From Pleurobrachia bachei (Eukaryota; Ctenophora; Tentaculata; Cydippida; Pleurobrachiidae): DNA of 40,716 nucleotides. The translations under genes were made by a program, and so were the position numbers. Under the pieces are notes generated by a model, which was not told the origin of the DNA, searched no databases, and saw only the letters and a list, made by a program, of their open reading frames with translations. The stretch is from the NCBI GenBank assembly GCA_000695325.1, contig AVPN01000696.1:1-40716 (forward strand), in the 5' to 3' direction. This document shows positions 1-11,316 of the stretch, piece by piece (the first letter of the stretch is position 1; each line of letters begins with the position of its first letter).

Positions 1-186
1 GTTTTGAAAATGTATGTAGGAGTTCAATAAATCAATACAAGAGTCTGTTGTAAAAACGTTAAAATAAGAAAAAACAACAATAAATAGTTAAAATAGGGGT
101 GTAATCAATACACCAATCCTTGTCCCAACACCCAGTCTCTCTCTCTATCCAATATATAGACTGCTTTATATTAGGCGGGTTATATC

Positions 187-3050
187 TCACGTAGCGGGTA
201 TTATCGGTACATTGACGGGTGTAAGGGCGTTGTGAAGTCGCCGTATTGCTGAGGAGACCATCTGGTGGAGAGACTCGTTCTGGCATTGCACTGCGGGAGG
301 GGGGAGAGAGTTTAATAAAACAATTTACCCATTTTATAGATTCTAGACCACACAACTATGACTCCACTAGAATAACCTAAGTGTCTCGTACCTGTGTAAG
401 ATTTGAGGTTGATGACTGCTTTGTGTCCATCCAGTGTGACTGTGATGTACTTTAGTTTCGGTTGGTAGCTCACATTATCCTCCCCATACAGCTCTATCAT
501 CAACTTTTCAACCCTATCTTCAAACGAGCTCTTGTCCTGACCCTGGAGGAGAGTGGGAGTTAGTACATGTAGTTGAGGAGGGGAGTTCTTGTAAAGTGTG
601 AGGTTTATAAAGTTCCCATAAAGTTGTACACCGTACCTTGGTAATGCTACGAAGAGAACTCTGTTTTATGGCCTGGGGGTTTGCCTCAATTTGGAGGCAC
701 AATGTGAGAACAGCATCAGCATACATATCTCCCATCTCACTTCCTTCCCACTCAATCGATATCTTGTTGTGCTCTTGTTGTACAGTCACCTAAATAAAAT
801 ACAATGAACCATCTCTCTCGGAGATTGTTCAAACCCTTCTTTTAGGGACAACTCGGACAATGAAATAGGGCAGGATAGCGTGTATTTGTTTCTTTATACA
901 TACATCCTAATAAATAGCCGAACTCACACTTTCAAAAACTTTCAGGCAACTCCGGCTTCCCTTTTCACTCTGTTCAACAGTCCCAGCAAGTTGTTGGAGG
1001 CAGTGGTGAAGAAGGGAGAAGGGAGCAGTAAACGGGATCGTCTGCAGGGAAGGAGAGGATGTCAATAGTTAACAACTGGTGGTACAGTCAGACCCCGATT
1101 TACCGGGATGCTTGGGGGAAAGGGTTTCGTCCGGTAAATTGGGGTGCCCGGTATATCCGGGTGATATAAAGCTAATTTCCGATATCGGGGGAAGTTTATC
1201 CTCCCGGTAACTCGGGGTTCCGGTAAATCGGGGCCCGGTAAATCGGGGTCTTATTGAAAAATGAAAAGTAGTAGTTTAGACTGCCAGATTCAAAATACCA
1301 GAAATAATATGACCACATTCCAATCCCCAATCTATCACCTGTTTTTGTAGAACAACACCCTGCTTCAGATCTGTGTAATGTTCCAACTCGTCTGGACTGA
1401 CAATATGATAGTTGAATCCCCTCTTTACCAACACTCCACTAATCTTGTCTCCTGCTTTAGGTTTCTTAGCCGCTAACCTACCCACAATCTAGAGGGGGAA
1501 GTGGTGAATTGTAGCAATGGCTAAACATGGTGTAAATAGGAAAACAGTTAAAATGGGAACAAGGACCTACTTTGGATCGGCAGATAGAAAAAAGTACCTA
1601 CTTCCTCCACTACCTGACACTAAGAACGCGAGAAAAAGAAGGAAAAAAACAAAGACATACCTTCGCCATTTTCTCTCCCCGGAAGTTCAGTACTATTTCC
1701 TCATTGTTAGCAGGTGCAAATATCTCTGCAGGATCAGGAGTATCCTCATACTCCCTCTTTAGGGCTGTCCTGAGTCTCTGCATCTCACTCTGTTCCCCGT
1801 GTACCAGGATAATATGGGCTGGTTTCAACAACATGAGAAACTCACTGGTCTGATTGTAGTCTGTGTGTGCACTGAATGAAATGTAGTTCACGGAGCATTT
1901 CAGTGGCAGTCTCTGTCCGGTGACTGATACAATCTCTTCCGGTTCTGACATGATCATCTTAGCAAGGGTACCCTCGACGCAGTACCCCGCGATTATGACA
2001 CTGTTACGGGGGTCTGGGCACCATGTTTCAAATAGCTCCCGGGATAGACCACTCTGGAGCATACCCGGAGATGCCATTACCACCGAGGGACCTGGGAAGG
2101 AAGGTGTTAGGGAGAGAAATGGTGATGAGTGCAGTGATAGGAGAGAGGGAAGAGAATCCTTCCTGAGAGCGGAAAAGAAAATAGACACCCTCACATATAT
2201 AACGGCGGAGGGGCGGTATGTGTAGAAATATTGTTGGGTTATTAGGGCCCACTGATGAATGAAGGTAGGACCTTGTTTTGATCAGAGAGGCGGAGAGCAA
2301 GCTATAGAGAAGGGAGGCTTGTAATTCAAATCGCGCCTACATAACACACCCATTCTTTAATGAGAAATGAGAGAGGGGGAGAGAGAGAGGGAGAGAGAGA
2401 AATATAGAGATAGAAGGCATCATTTTATGCATAATATTCTCATGCTACATGTAAATGCGTGTGAAATGTACCACTCTGTGCTGTATATTGCTGCACTGTA
2501 CACTTACCAATGTCCTGAAACTGGTCAATATTCTTCAGATTACTAATGTGTTTGAACACAAAAGGGTTGTTGATGGATATTTGCCTCCTGATCCGCTCAT
2601 TCATCGCGTTAACATATGTCTGGAAGACAGCCATGCATTTCTTGGCGAGGGATGATGCATAGTAAATGGGTACATCATGTAGCTCAGGATGTGCCTCCCA
2701 ATACTCGTCCAGAATCAACATCAACTCTTGAGCTCTACCCAGTGCGAACACAGGAATCAGACATCTCCCATCCCGTTTAATGGTCTCATGGACAGATTGG
2801 GTGAACCGAGCCTCCCTGACTTCGCGTTTCTCGTGTATGTGGGTTCCGTACGTGCTCTCAATAATACAGATGTCAGGACGGACATTGGGAACCTCTGCAG
2901 CCATCAGATGACGATCCTCTTCTCGTGAGAAATCACCTGGGAGTGAGGGGATGGTGAGAGAAAGAAAAACAATGTACCACTCCCAGGTCTCATTAAGATA
3001 TCAGTCCCCCTTTTGGTATTATATCTACCTGTGTATAGGATCTTCACTCC
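187..3050 (-). CDS. CPSF3: CPSF3 (CPSF73), copy A, 3' part only
   Basis: Cleavage and polyadenylation specificity factor subunit 3 is the zinc-dependent endonuclease that cuts pre-mRNA 3' ends in the nucleus. This copy has exons at 2936-2508, 2091-1661, 1488-1339, 1041-928, 789-637, 542-392 and 290-187 (stop at 187-189), all with GT-AG borders. They encode the second half of the metallo-beta-lactamase/beta-CASP core ([45 protein letters not shown]) and the C-terminal domain ending with HNALTPVN. About 20 bp of the preceding exon (GVKILYTG, from 3029) is present. There the homology stops near 3050 and unrelated PWWP-gene sequence begins, so exons 1-3 and most of exon 4 are absent. Compared with copy B its exon 5 keeps frame. 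It is probably the second allele of copy B, misplaced in assembly, rather than a separate gene. Confidence 0.9.
1085..1256. mobile_element. Short non-autonomous DNA transposon (MITE), pogo/Tigger-like ends
   Basis: About 170 bp lie between imperfect inverted ends. The left end begins CAGTCAGACCCCGATTTACC, and the right end read on the minus strand begins CAATAAGACCCCGATTTACC. The motif CCGGTAAATCGGGG recurs inside in both orientations, so the element can fold back on itself. The element follows a TA dinucleotide. It sits in the intron between CPSF3 exons 7 and 8 of copy A and is missing at the same place in copy B (about 5350-5380), which marks it as an insertion. It has no coding capacity. 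The CAGT...GACCCCGATT style of end is typical of pogo/Tigger families, but the assignment rests on the ends only. Confidence 0.75.
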
Positions 3051-4123
3051 AGTGGTGTGTTGGTGGTGGAGGGAGGAAGTGTTCTGGTTTCACATCCACC
3101 AGGGGTGGCACCGCCTTCAGAGCATTGACTATCTGTTCTGGCGAGGGAAGGTGATGTGGTGGGTGATGGGTGTTCCTTGATCGATTAGAGGTGTTCTTAG
3201 TACTGCTACTCCTGGGTTTCCGGCCCCTCTTTGAGGGATTTCTCTCTGTTGTTTGGACGATCTCGAACGTAACATTTGCATGTATCTTCAGAGCCTTCTT
3301 CTGAGCAGCCCGGGTAGCCTTGAGGTGGTCCGTCAGTAACTTGCTCATCGTATGCTCCTCTTGTGGCTTCTTGTTGGGAGATGGTTCTGTAGTGGGAGGG
3401 GGCAGGGATACTGGAGCGGGTATTTGGTGGAGTTTGTTTATCTGCTCCATTGTGCTAACAATATAACTCTCATCCCTCTGCTGTTTGGCACTTATCTTGG
3501 AGGAAGCTGCAGCCGCAGCACCGGGGTCTACACCTCCCCTCATCTGGGGTAGGGACATCTCTGGCGGTGAATTGTGAGAGGCTGGGTGGCCATCTTTACC
3601 ATTCATTATCTGTTCCAAATGGCTCCCATCCAGAGTGATATCATCCACATCACACGGCAGCTTCCTCACATTCTCTTTAAACCCCCCACCTCCAGCTGAT
3701 CCAACACCCTCCTCCCCAGGCTGCTTCCTACACCTCATATGTTCCATCCTCTCCTCTCTGTTCATCCTACTCATCGTCTTCAGCGCCGCCTCCGCATCAG
3801 CAAACTCGTGTCTCTGTCCAGGTGTGAGGGTGCTGAGTTTCTGTCTGAGGTGATCTGATCCCTTGAAAAGGTGGGCGTGTTCCCGTGTCACCGTCTCCTC
3901 CTGTTCCGATATCAGGGTGACGACCTGGAGGTGTCGTAATGGTGACACCCGTCACCAGGGCAGGCCAGCTACAACCAGGGAAATCAGCCAGGACCAGGTC
4001 ACCCACTGAGAATTCCTCCCGTCTCATGGTGGTAGAGGATGGCGTGATGGTGGGAGCTGGGGATGTGTTCAGTTGGTACCGTCTCGAGCTTTTCAGTGTC
4101 CTCTCATCTCGTCCTTCTCTCAT
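3051..4123 (-). CDS. PWWP-domain protein, N-terminal fragment
   Basis: The start codon at 4123-4121 opens a basic N-terminus leading to FSVGDLVLADFPGCSWPALV, a clear PWWP core; PWWP domains bind methylated histone and DNA on chromatin. The second half of the domain (VVTLISEQEETVTREHAHLF, about 3915-3860) is in a different frame from the first, so an indel or an unrecognised very short intron lies near 3925-3950. A long open stretch of about 270 codons follows. It is polar and proline-rich with a basic patch (NPSKRGRKPRSSSTKN) and carries no domain I recognise. At about 3050 it runs out of frame into CPSF3 exon 4, which is an artificial or rearranged join, so the natural C-terminus is not here. 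The gene starts 262 bp downstream of the copy B CPSF3 stop, on the same strand, with an acceptor-like CTCTCTAG just before its ATG. Confidence 0.65.
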
Positions 4124-4190
4124 AGAATGCTAGAGAGATAGAGAGGGGTTAGGTCATATATCTGGAGATGAGAGATAGTAAAACAACAGA

Positions 4191-7145
4191 GTTTTGAAAA
4201 TGTATGTAGGAGTTCAATAAATCAATACAAGAGTCTGTTGTAAAAACGTTAAAATAAGAAAAAACAACAATAAATAGTTAAAATAGGGGTGTAATCAACA
4301 CACCAATCCTTGTCCCAACACCCAGTCTCTCTCTATCCAATATATAGACTGCTTTTTTAATATAGACGGGTATTATCATATGTCTCACGTGGCGGGTATT
4401 ATCGGTACGTTGACGGGTGTAAGGGCGTTGTGAAGTCGCCGTATTGCTGAGGAGACCATCTGGTGCAGAGACTCGTTCTGGCATTGCACTGGGCAGGGGA
4501 GGATGGATTAGTATTAACACCACGATATATCTACCTATTATCTGTATCTACACCAAGTGAAGTGAAGTGTCTACTCTCTCACCTGTGTAAGATTTGAGGT
4601 TAATGACTGCTTTGTGTCCGTCCAGTGTGACTGTGATGTACTTTAGTTTCGGTTGATAGCTCACATTATCCTCCCCATACAACTCTATCATCAACTTCTC
4701 AACCCGATCTTCAAACGAGCTCTTGTCTTGACCCTGGGGGAGTGGGGAAAGGGGAGTTAGTAATTCAGTAAATACTGGTCCCTGATTGGCTGATAACCAG
4801 TCACGCGACCTAAATAACGAGTTCTGATTGGGAGTTAGTATGTAGTTGAGGAGGGGAAGCTGAGGGGAGTTCTTGTCTGAGTTTTATAAAGTTCAGCCAT
4901 ACCTTGGTGATGCTACGTAGAGAACTCTGTTTTATAGCCTGGGGGTTTGCCTCAATTTGGAGGCACAATGTGAGAACAGCATCAGCATACATATCTCCCA
5001 TCTCACTACCCTCCCACTCAATTGATATCTTGTTGTGTTCTTGTTGTACAGTCACCTGAATAAAATAATAATGAACCCCATCTCTCTCGAAGGTTGTAAT
5101 TCGTCCTAACTCTTCAACAACAAAAACTCAGAGAGTGGAACAGGGCAGGACCGCAATTTCATTCTTTATACTTGACCTAGCTAACCAAACTCACACTTTC
5201 AAAAACTTTCAGGCAACTCCGGCTCCCCTTTTCACTCTGTTCAACAGTCCCAGCAAGTTGTTGGAGACAGTGGTGAAGTAGGGAGAAGGGAGCAGTAAAC
5301 GGGATCGTCTGGGGGGGGGGGGGATGGTAATAATTTGATATAGACAACTAACTGGTGGTAACTGGTAATTGAAATTAGTAGTAACAAGTTTAGACTGCCA
5401 GAATCCAGATCCAAAATACCAAATATATACATATGATCACATTCCAATCTGTTCCAAAGTATCACACCTGTTTTTGTAGAACAACACCCTGTTTCAGGTC
5501 GGTGTAATGTTCCAGCTCGTCTGGACTAACAATATGATAGTTGAATCCCCTCTTTACCAACACTCCACTAATCTTGTCTCCAGCTTTAGGCTTCTTAGCC
5601 GCCAACCTGCCCACAATCTAGGGGAGGAAGTGGTTAAGGCAATGGCTAAACATGGTGTAAATAGGGAAACAGTTTTAAAAAGGAACAAGGACCGGCACGG
5701 ACGGAGGACCTACTTCCTCCGCTACCTGACTGACCAAGAAAAAAAAACAAGGACATACCTTCGCCATTTTCTCTCCCCGGAAGTTCAGTACAATCTCTTC
5801 ATTATTAGCAGGTGCAAATATCTCAGCAGGATCCGGCGTATCCTCATATTCCCTCTTTAGGGCTGTCCTGAGTCTCTGCATCTCACTCTGCTCCCCATGT
5901 ACCAGGATAATATGGGCTGGTTTCAACAACATGAGGAACTCACTAGTCTGATTGTAGTCTGTGTGTGCACTGAATGAAATGTAGTTCACGGAGCACTTCA
6001 GTGGCAGTCTCTGTCCTGTGACAGATACAATCTCTTCTGGTTCAGACATGATCATCTTAGCAAGGGTACCCTCGACGCAGTACCCCGCGATTATGACACT
6101 GTTACGGGGGTCTGGGCACCATGTTTCAAATAGCTCCCGGGATAGACCACTCTGGAGCATACCCGGAGATGCCATCACCACCGAGGGACCTGGGAAGGAA
6201 GGTGTTAGGGAAAGAAATGGTGATGAGTGATAGGAGAGAGGGAAGAGAATCCTTCCTGAGAGCGGAAAAGAAAATAGACACCCTCACATATATAACGGCG
6301 GAGGGGCGGTATGTGTAGAAATATTTTTGGGTTATTAGGGCCTGATGAATGAAGGTAGGACCTTGTTTTGATCAGAGAGGCGGAGAGCAAGCTATAGAGA
6401 AGGGAGACTTGTAATTCAAATCGCGCCTACATAACACACCCATTCTTTAATGAGAAATGAGAGAGGGGGAGAGAGAGAGGGAGAGAGAGAAATATAGAGA
6501 TAGAAGGCATCATTTTATGCATAATATTCTCATGCTACATGTAAATGCGTGTGAAATGTACCACTCTGTGCTGTATATTGCTGCACTATAATACAACTCA
6601 CCAATGTCCTGAAACTGGTCAATATTCTTCAGATTACTAATGTGTTTGAACACAAAAGGGTTGTTGATGGATATCTGTCTCCTGATCCGCTCATTCATCG
6701 CGTTAACATATGTCTGAAAGACAGCCATGCATTTCTTGGCGAGGGATGATGCATAGTAAATGGGTACATCATGTAGCTCAGGATGTGCCTCCCAATACTC
6801 GTCCAGAATCAACATCAACTCTTGAGCTCTACCCAAGTGCGAACACAGGAATCAGACATCTCCCATCCCGTTTAATGGTCTCATGGACAGATTGGGTGAA
6901 CCGAGCCTCCCTGACTTCGCGTTTCTCGTGTATGTGGGTTCCGTACGTGCTCTCAATAATACAGATGTCAGGACGGACATTGGGAACCTCTGCAGCCATC
7001 AGATGACGATCCTCTTCTCGTGAGAAATCACCTGGGAGTGAGGGGATGGTGAGAGAAAGAAAAACAATGTACCACTCCCCTCTCTCATTAAGATATCAGT
7101 CCCCCTTTTGATATATCTACCTGTGTAAAGGATTTTCACTCCGGC
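4191..7145 (+). repeat. Direct duplication, right unit (pairs with 1-3050)
   Basis: This is the second copy of the CPSF3 3' region. It continues beyond the homology limit into the rest of exon 4 and the upstream exons, so this side is the one in natural context. The pogo-like insertion of the left unit is absent here. Confidence 0.9.
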
Positions 7146-8041
7146 GATTTCAATCATAAACATGGCTGCCCCCAGCACGTGACCAGCGTTATAGCTCCAA
7201 AACTTGATACCATTAACCTGTGATTGGGACATTGTGCGAACAATTGATAGAACCAAATAGTACTTGACTCATGCTCTACCTGTACATTGTACAGTCAGGG
7301 GTTGCTAAGGGGTACAGTGTACGAACCTCTTTTTCCTCGTGGAAGTTGAGGGTTTCAATCTTGTCAAGGGAGTTGTCTAGATCCTTGTCTGTGTAGAGAA
7401 CACCCCGGTCCTCTGTCGAGATGTTACTGACCTAGTGGGAGAGATGGGAAAATAGTGGTTATTAGATATATAAGCTAGCGAGAGACCAGGAGAGATAACT
7501 TTTTTGGGGTACAAATTTGTGTATTCTGGGGAACACTAACCTTGATATAATCAGCTAATAGCCACTTGTAGATGGCTTTAGTTGCGTGAGTCATGAAGGT
7601 GCGGCCCTTGAAACTAGTCTTCTCCAGTAGGTAGGGTAGTGCACCACAGTGATCAAGATGGAAATGGGACACCAGCAGGAGATCTGTGGAGAGAGAATGA
7701 GTTTAGTTCGACCCGGGCTCACCGCCCCCAAATGTAAAGGAGGGTTAGAACAAAAGAGGGTGCTGTTTAACAACGCATAATAAATGGAAACGATAATTAA
7801 TCACAGTGTGATTATCATGATCACACAACTCCTTACCAATTTGGCTGGTATCAATAACATCGATGAAAGGCAGTGCCTCTAGCCCAGATAGACCAGGATG
7901 AATACCAATATCTAACAGTACTCGTTTGCCCTTGAATTGGAGCAGGATACAGGACCTGCCGACCTCCTGGCCAGCTCCCAGGGGTGTTATAGTCAGCTCA
8001 TCGCTTAGCTCCTCTTCTACTGGTCGCTTCTCCCCTCCCAT
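4385..8041 (-). CDS. CPSF3: CPSF3 (CPSF73), copy B, all exons but with one frameshift
   Basis: This is the pre-mRNA 3'-end processing endonuclease and the only copy with all coding exons: 8041-7837, 7683-7541, 7431-7327, 7217-7121, 7031-6602, 6189-5759, 5617-5468, 5308-5195, 5055-4903, 4733-4583 and 4488-4385. Signature parts occur in order: [14 protein letters not shown], the zinc motif [27 protein letters not shown] joined across the intron to [28 protein letters not shown], and a C-terminus ending near [12 protein letters not shown]. The length (about 690 residues) fits the family. Exon 5 has one extra base near 6833-6836 relative to copy A (CCCAAGTGCG against CCCAGTGCG). This shifts frame in FALGRAQEL and gives an immediate TAG. 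Because copy A is clean there, a base-calling or assembly error is the simplest reading, but an allele with a real lesion is possible. Confidence 0.92.
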
Positions 8042-8144
8042 CGTACTAGCTATGGTGTGAGTGGGATAAAAAGTGGGGGAGAGAGTGGTGAAAAGTGGGG
8101 TAGATATAGTGGGGAAGAGAAAGTGGGGTGATTGGCGAGACACG

Positions 8145-8965
8145 ACCATTAACCTGTGATTGGGACATTGTGCGAACAATTGATAGAACCAAATAGTACT
8201 TGACTCATGCTCTACCTGTACATTGTACAGTCAGGGGTTGCTAAGGGGTACAGTGTACGAACCTCTTTTTCCTCGTGGAAGTTGAGGGTTTCAATCTTGT
8301 CAAGGGAGTTGTCTAGATCCTTGTCTGTGTAAAGAACACCCCGGTCCTCTGTCGAGATGTTACTGACCTGGAGGGAGAGGGAAAATAGTGGTTATTAGAT
8401 ATATAAGCTAGCGAGAGACCAGGAGAGATAACTTTTTTGGGGTACAAATGTGTATTCTGGGTCAACTGACCTTGATATAATCAGCTAGTAGCCACTTGTA
8501 GATGGCTTTGGTTGCGTGAGTCATGAAGGTGCGGCCCTTGAAACTAGTCTTCTCCAGTAGGTATGGTAGAGCCCCACAGTGGTCAAGATGGAAATGGGAT
8601 ACCAGCAGAAGATCTGGGGAGAGAGAATGATGTTAGTTGGGCCTTGTTTGACCCGGTCTCATTACCCCCAAATGTACAGGAGAGTTAGAACAAAATGATT
8701 TAGAGGGTGTGTAACAACGCATAATTAATGGAAATAATAACTAATGACACAACTCCTTACCAATTTGGCTGGTATCAATAACGTCAATGAAAGGTAGTGC
8801 CTCTAGCCCAGATAGACCAGGATGAATACCAATATCTAACAGCACTCGTTTTCCCTTGAATTGAAGGAGGATGCAGGACCTGCCGACCTCCTGGCCAGCC
8901 CCCAGGGGTGTTATAGTCAGCTCATCGCTTAGCTCCTCTTCTACTGGTCGCTTCTCCCCTCCCAT
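8145..8965 (-). CDS. CPSF3: CPSF3, copy C, exons 1-3 only
   Basis: This is a second copy of the 5' part of CPSF3: exon 1 at 8965-8761 (start [16 protein letters not shown]), exon 2 at 8613-8471 (zinc motif SHFHLDH), exon 3 at 8367-8263, then only about eight bases of exon 4 (8153-8146). There the sequence switches to the DNA that lies upstream of copy B exon 1. The reading frame is intact in all three exons. This copy has the real upstream neighbourhood, with the minisatellite leader and then TMEM237. The native gene is therefore probably these exons continued by the downstream exons of A or B, with one allele laid down twice. Confidence 0.88.
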
Positions 8966-9030
8966 AGCTATACATGGTATGAGTAGAGTAAAGAAGTGGG
9001 GTAGAGAGAGTGGGAAGAAGTGGGGTAAAG

Positions 9031-9294
9031 AGTGGTAATAAGTGGAGTAAAGAGAGTGGTAATAAGTGGGGTAAAGAGAGTGGTAATAAGTGGGGTAAAG
9101 AGAGTGGTAATAAGTGGGGTAAAGAGAGTGGTAATAAGTGGGGTAAAGAGAGTGGTAATAAGTGGGGTAAAGAGAGTGGTAATAAGTGGGGTAAAGAGAG
9201 TGGTAATAAGTGGGGTAAAGAGAGTGGTAATAAGTGGGGTAAAGAGAGTGGTAATAAGTGGGGTAAAGAGAGTGGTAATAAGTGGGGTAAAGAA
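9031..9294. repeat. 24-bp minisatellite, eleven units, in the CPSF3 leader
   Basis: A 24-bp unit containing AAGTGGGGTAAAGAGAGTGG is repeated eleven times almost perfectly (264 bp); only the first unit varies. It starts about 65 bp upstream of the CPSF3 copy C start codon and is purine-rich on the plus strand, so pyrimidine-rich in the sense of CPSF3. Since 24 is a multiple of three, all frames stay open through it and give spurious repetitive ORFs on both strands. The corresponding place at copy B (8050-8110) has only degenerate remnants, so the array varies in length. Confidence 0.95.
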
Positions 9295-9345
9295 TGGGAA
9301 GAAGTGGGGTAGATATAGTGGGGAAGAGAAAGTGAGATGATTGGT

Positions 9346-9682
9346 GAGACTCGGGGAGAGGGAGATGTAGTAGTTGTATAGACACAGTTCTGAAACGTGG
9401 CATAATATAATATGGTGTATGTAATGTACAAAAATAAACACTTGAATATATATGTGACATCATAAACTCCACACTCTTCTCTTCGGCAGCACTCTCTCAG
9501 TCAAAATAATAATCACTCTGTGAAACCCTGTACAGCCCTTTAAAAGTCAGTCAACTTCATACTTCAGTTTCTCTACTAACTAGAGAGACTACCTCACACA
9601 CACTCTCTAACTCTCTGAATCTCCCTCTCACTAAATGTATATCTACTGTATTTACAATGGTTACCTCCACACACAGACTGTC
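9346..9682. other. Interval between CPSF3 start and TMEM237 stop
   Basis: This is AT-rich non-coding sequence between two minus-strand genes, so it holds the TMEM237 3' UTR and the CPSF3 upstream region. I see no convincing gene, repeat or RNA. A CTTCGGCAGCAC stretch at about 9480 recalls the start of U6 snRNA but does not continue. Confidence 0.6.
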
Positions 9683-11250
9683 CTAACTCCTGAAAGGGGT
9701 GCTGATTATCTGGGTGTTATTATGGACAACTTTCTTGGTAGGTCGCACAGAGAACAGGAAACAGTAACAGAGAAGGAGGAATCCCAGAACAGAGAAGAAC
9801 ATCCGGAGAGTATTGATTATCTTCCACATCTGAATATCACTGGCTGCATCCTCCCATAGGGTGTTATCAATTGAGTAGAGGGACAACTTGTCGTCAATAG
9901 ATGCTAGCCCACATGTGAGAATGAGTGCTAACACGTAAAATGATACCGTGAGGGTGTGGGTAGGGAACCGAATGAGACCTCCTAGGATGTCCTCTTTAGA
10001 ATGTGACAAGGCAACCTCCAGGATATCCAGAGAACTGACGGTGCAGATAGCGGTACACACAAAATAAGCACTGGCAGCTGGCCATGCCAGGCTCTTGTAC
10101 TCAGTGAGGAAGTCCAGATTCGACTTGTTCTCAATGTAGATCTGGAGGGTCTGCCATGCGGCAAACCCAGCAAGGAGACCGTGGATAAAGAGGGAGAATA
10201 CAAAGAACCAGTTCTGGAGGGAGTATGAAACATCTAGGGTGGACAGCTCTATGATTGTGTTCCTCTCCACCAGGTTCACGGTACTCTCCTGATCGTTAAC
10301 ATTCTTCCTCACGAACCCAGTGCCATCATCCTTCTCATGATACACCACTCCCGCACTGACACCCCCCATCTTGGGAGCGTCATCACCAGCCCCCTTCTCA
10401 GGGACGTGGGAGATAACATCCGCCTCGTCTATTAGGGCATCTAACCCACTCTCCTCGTACGCTGATACCGCACCTGGCCTGTCCCTGGTGGGGAGAATGG
10501 AGGGTTTACATAAAGGAGTGGAACGGTTATGTGGGGCCAAAAAGGGGATGAAAGTTAACTTACCTCTTTTTAGGCTTCTTTTTCCTAGCCCCAGATTTGG
10601 GGGATGAGGTGTGTGGTAGACGGCCCTCGTGGTGAACTATCTGGCCCTGTTGGTCCCCATCCACTACCACCTCCTTCCAGTTCTTAACCTCCTGTGACAT
10701 CCTCTTTATCTTGGCTGCTGCCCTGCGACCCGATGGACTGGGGAAACATTTGATTTAATTTGAACATTCTAAAGAACACCACGAGTTAATTCCTAGAATG
10801 TGTAACAACTTACCTTGGCATTCTGTCTGATGTGTGAATCTTCTCATAATCATGGTGTTTGGGGGTGCTCTTGTGTCTTCGTCCCGATCTGATGGCACTG
10901 AGTGCCAAATCTGCCGCTGCTTCAGCTGCTGCTTGGCTGTTCAGTGGCTCTACACTATCTCCCAGTTTGGATGTAAACCCTCCACTCATTTCAACTAGCT
11001 CAGGCTCGTAATACTCGTCATAAGTATCTTCACCCTGATAGGGATTAAGTGTGTGACGTGAGCTGAACAATACCTTTTTGATTGACCAAGGGAATTAATG
11101 AAAAACAGGAAAAACATGTACCTTGTCACCATCATCATATTTTGCAGGATCTGCTTTTCTCCTACGTCCTTTCTTCTTGTCCCCCTTCACAGGAGTTTCG
11201 TCGCTCCCCTCCTTGAACTGTGGCTGCACGGGCAGGGGCCGCGTTGTCAT
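9683..11250 (-). CDS. TMEM237: TMEM237, ciliary transition-zone membrane protein
   Basis: TMEM237 (the JBTS14 gene in humans) is a four-pass protein of the ciliary transition zone. Four coding exons, 11250-11122, 11034-10814, 10737-10564 and 10484-9683 (TAG stop), join in phase to 441 residues. The N-terminal 240 residues are polar and lysine-rich (KKKGRRRKADPAK, GARKKKPKKRR), as in the family. Four hydrophobic segments follow: FVFSLFIHGLLAGFAAW, AWPAASAYFVCTAICTV, TVSFYVLALILTCGLAS and FFSVLGFLLLCYCFLFS. The motifs HGLLAGFAAWQ, LAWPA, SLDILE and LYSIDNTLWED match the conserved core of vertebrate TMEM237. TTTTGTAG two bases before the ATG is a good 3' splice site, so a leader exon or a trans-spliced leader is expected. 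The upstream gene stops only 66 bp away on the same strand. Confidence 0.88.
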
Positions 11251-11316
11251 TACTACAAAATGGATTATTGTAAGGAATAGTTTTCCAGGATTTGGTTAAG
11301 TCAGACAATAATGAAA

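Larger units (their letters stand above)
1..3050 (+). repeat. Direct duplication, left unit (pairs with 4191-7145)
   Basis: Base 1 onward matches 4191 onward over introns and exons of CPSF3 up to an abrupt end inside exon 4 (about 3050 and 7143). Exons are nearly identical, while introns differ by small indels and substitutions. The unit including the PWWP fragment is about 4.19 kb, and the second copy starts directly after it. The level of divergence looks allelic. Confidence 0.9.
7208..9345 (+). repeat. Direct duplication of CPSF3 5' end (7208-8140 and 8145-9345)
   Basis: The stretch from inside exon 4 through exon 1 and its leader occurs twice in a row. The join at about 8140-8149 lies in exon 4 sequence. 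The right unit is longer because its leader carries eleven minisatellite units that are almost absent from the left unit (8050-8110). Confidence 0.9.

Noticed and set aside
9031-9294. CRISPR array
   Set aside because: The array is a plain tandem repeat without unique spacers, in an animal gene leader.
9010-9340. Repetitive ORFs on both strands (SGNKWGKE-type and its antisense forms)
   Set aside because: They are only the 24-bp minisatellite read in open frames; there is no start context or domain.
9478-9500. U6 snRNA start (CTTCGGCAGCAC)
   Set aside because: The match ends after about a dozen bases; the rest of U6 is absent.
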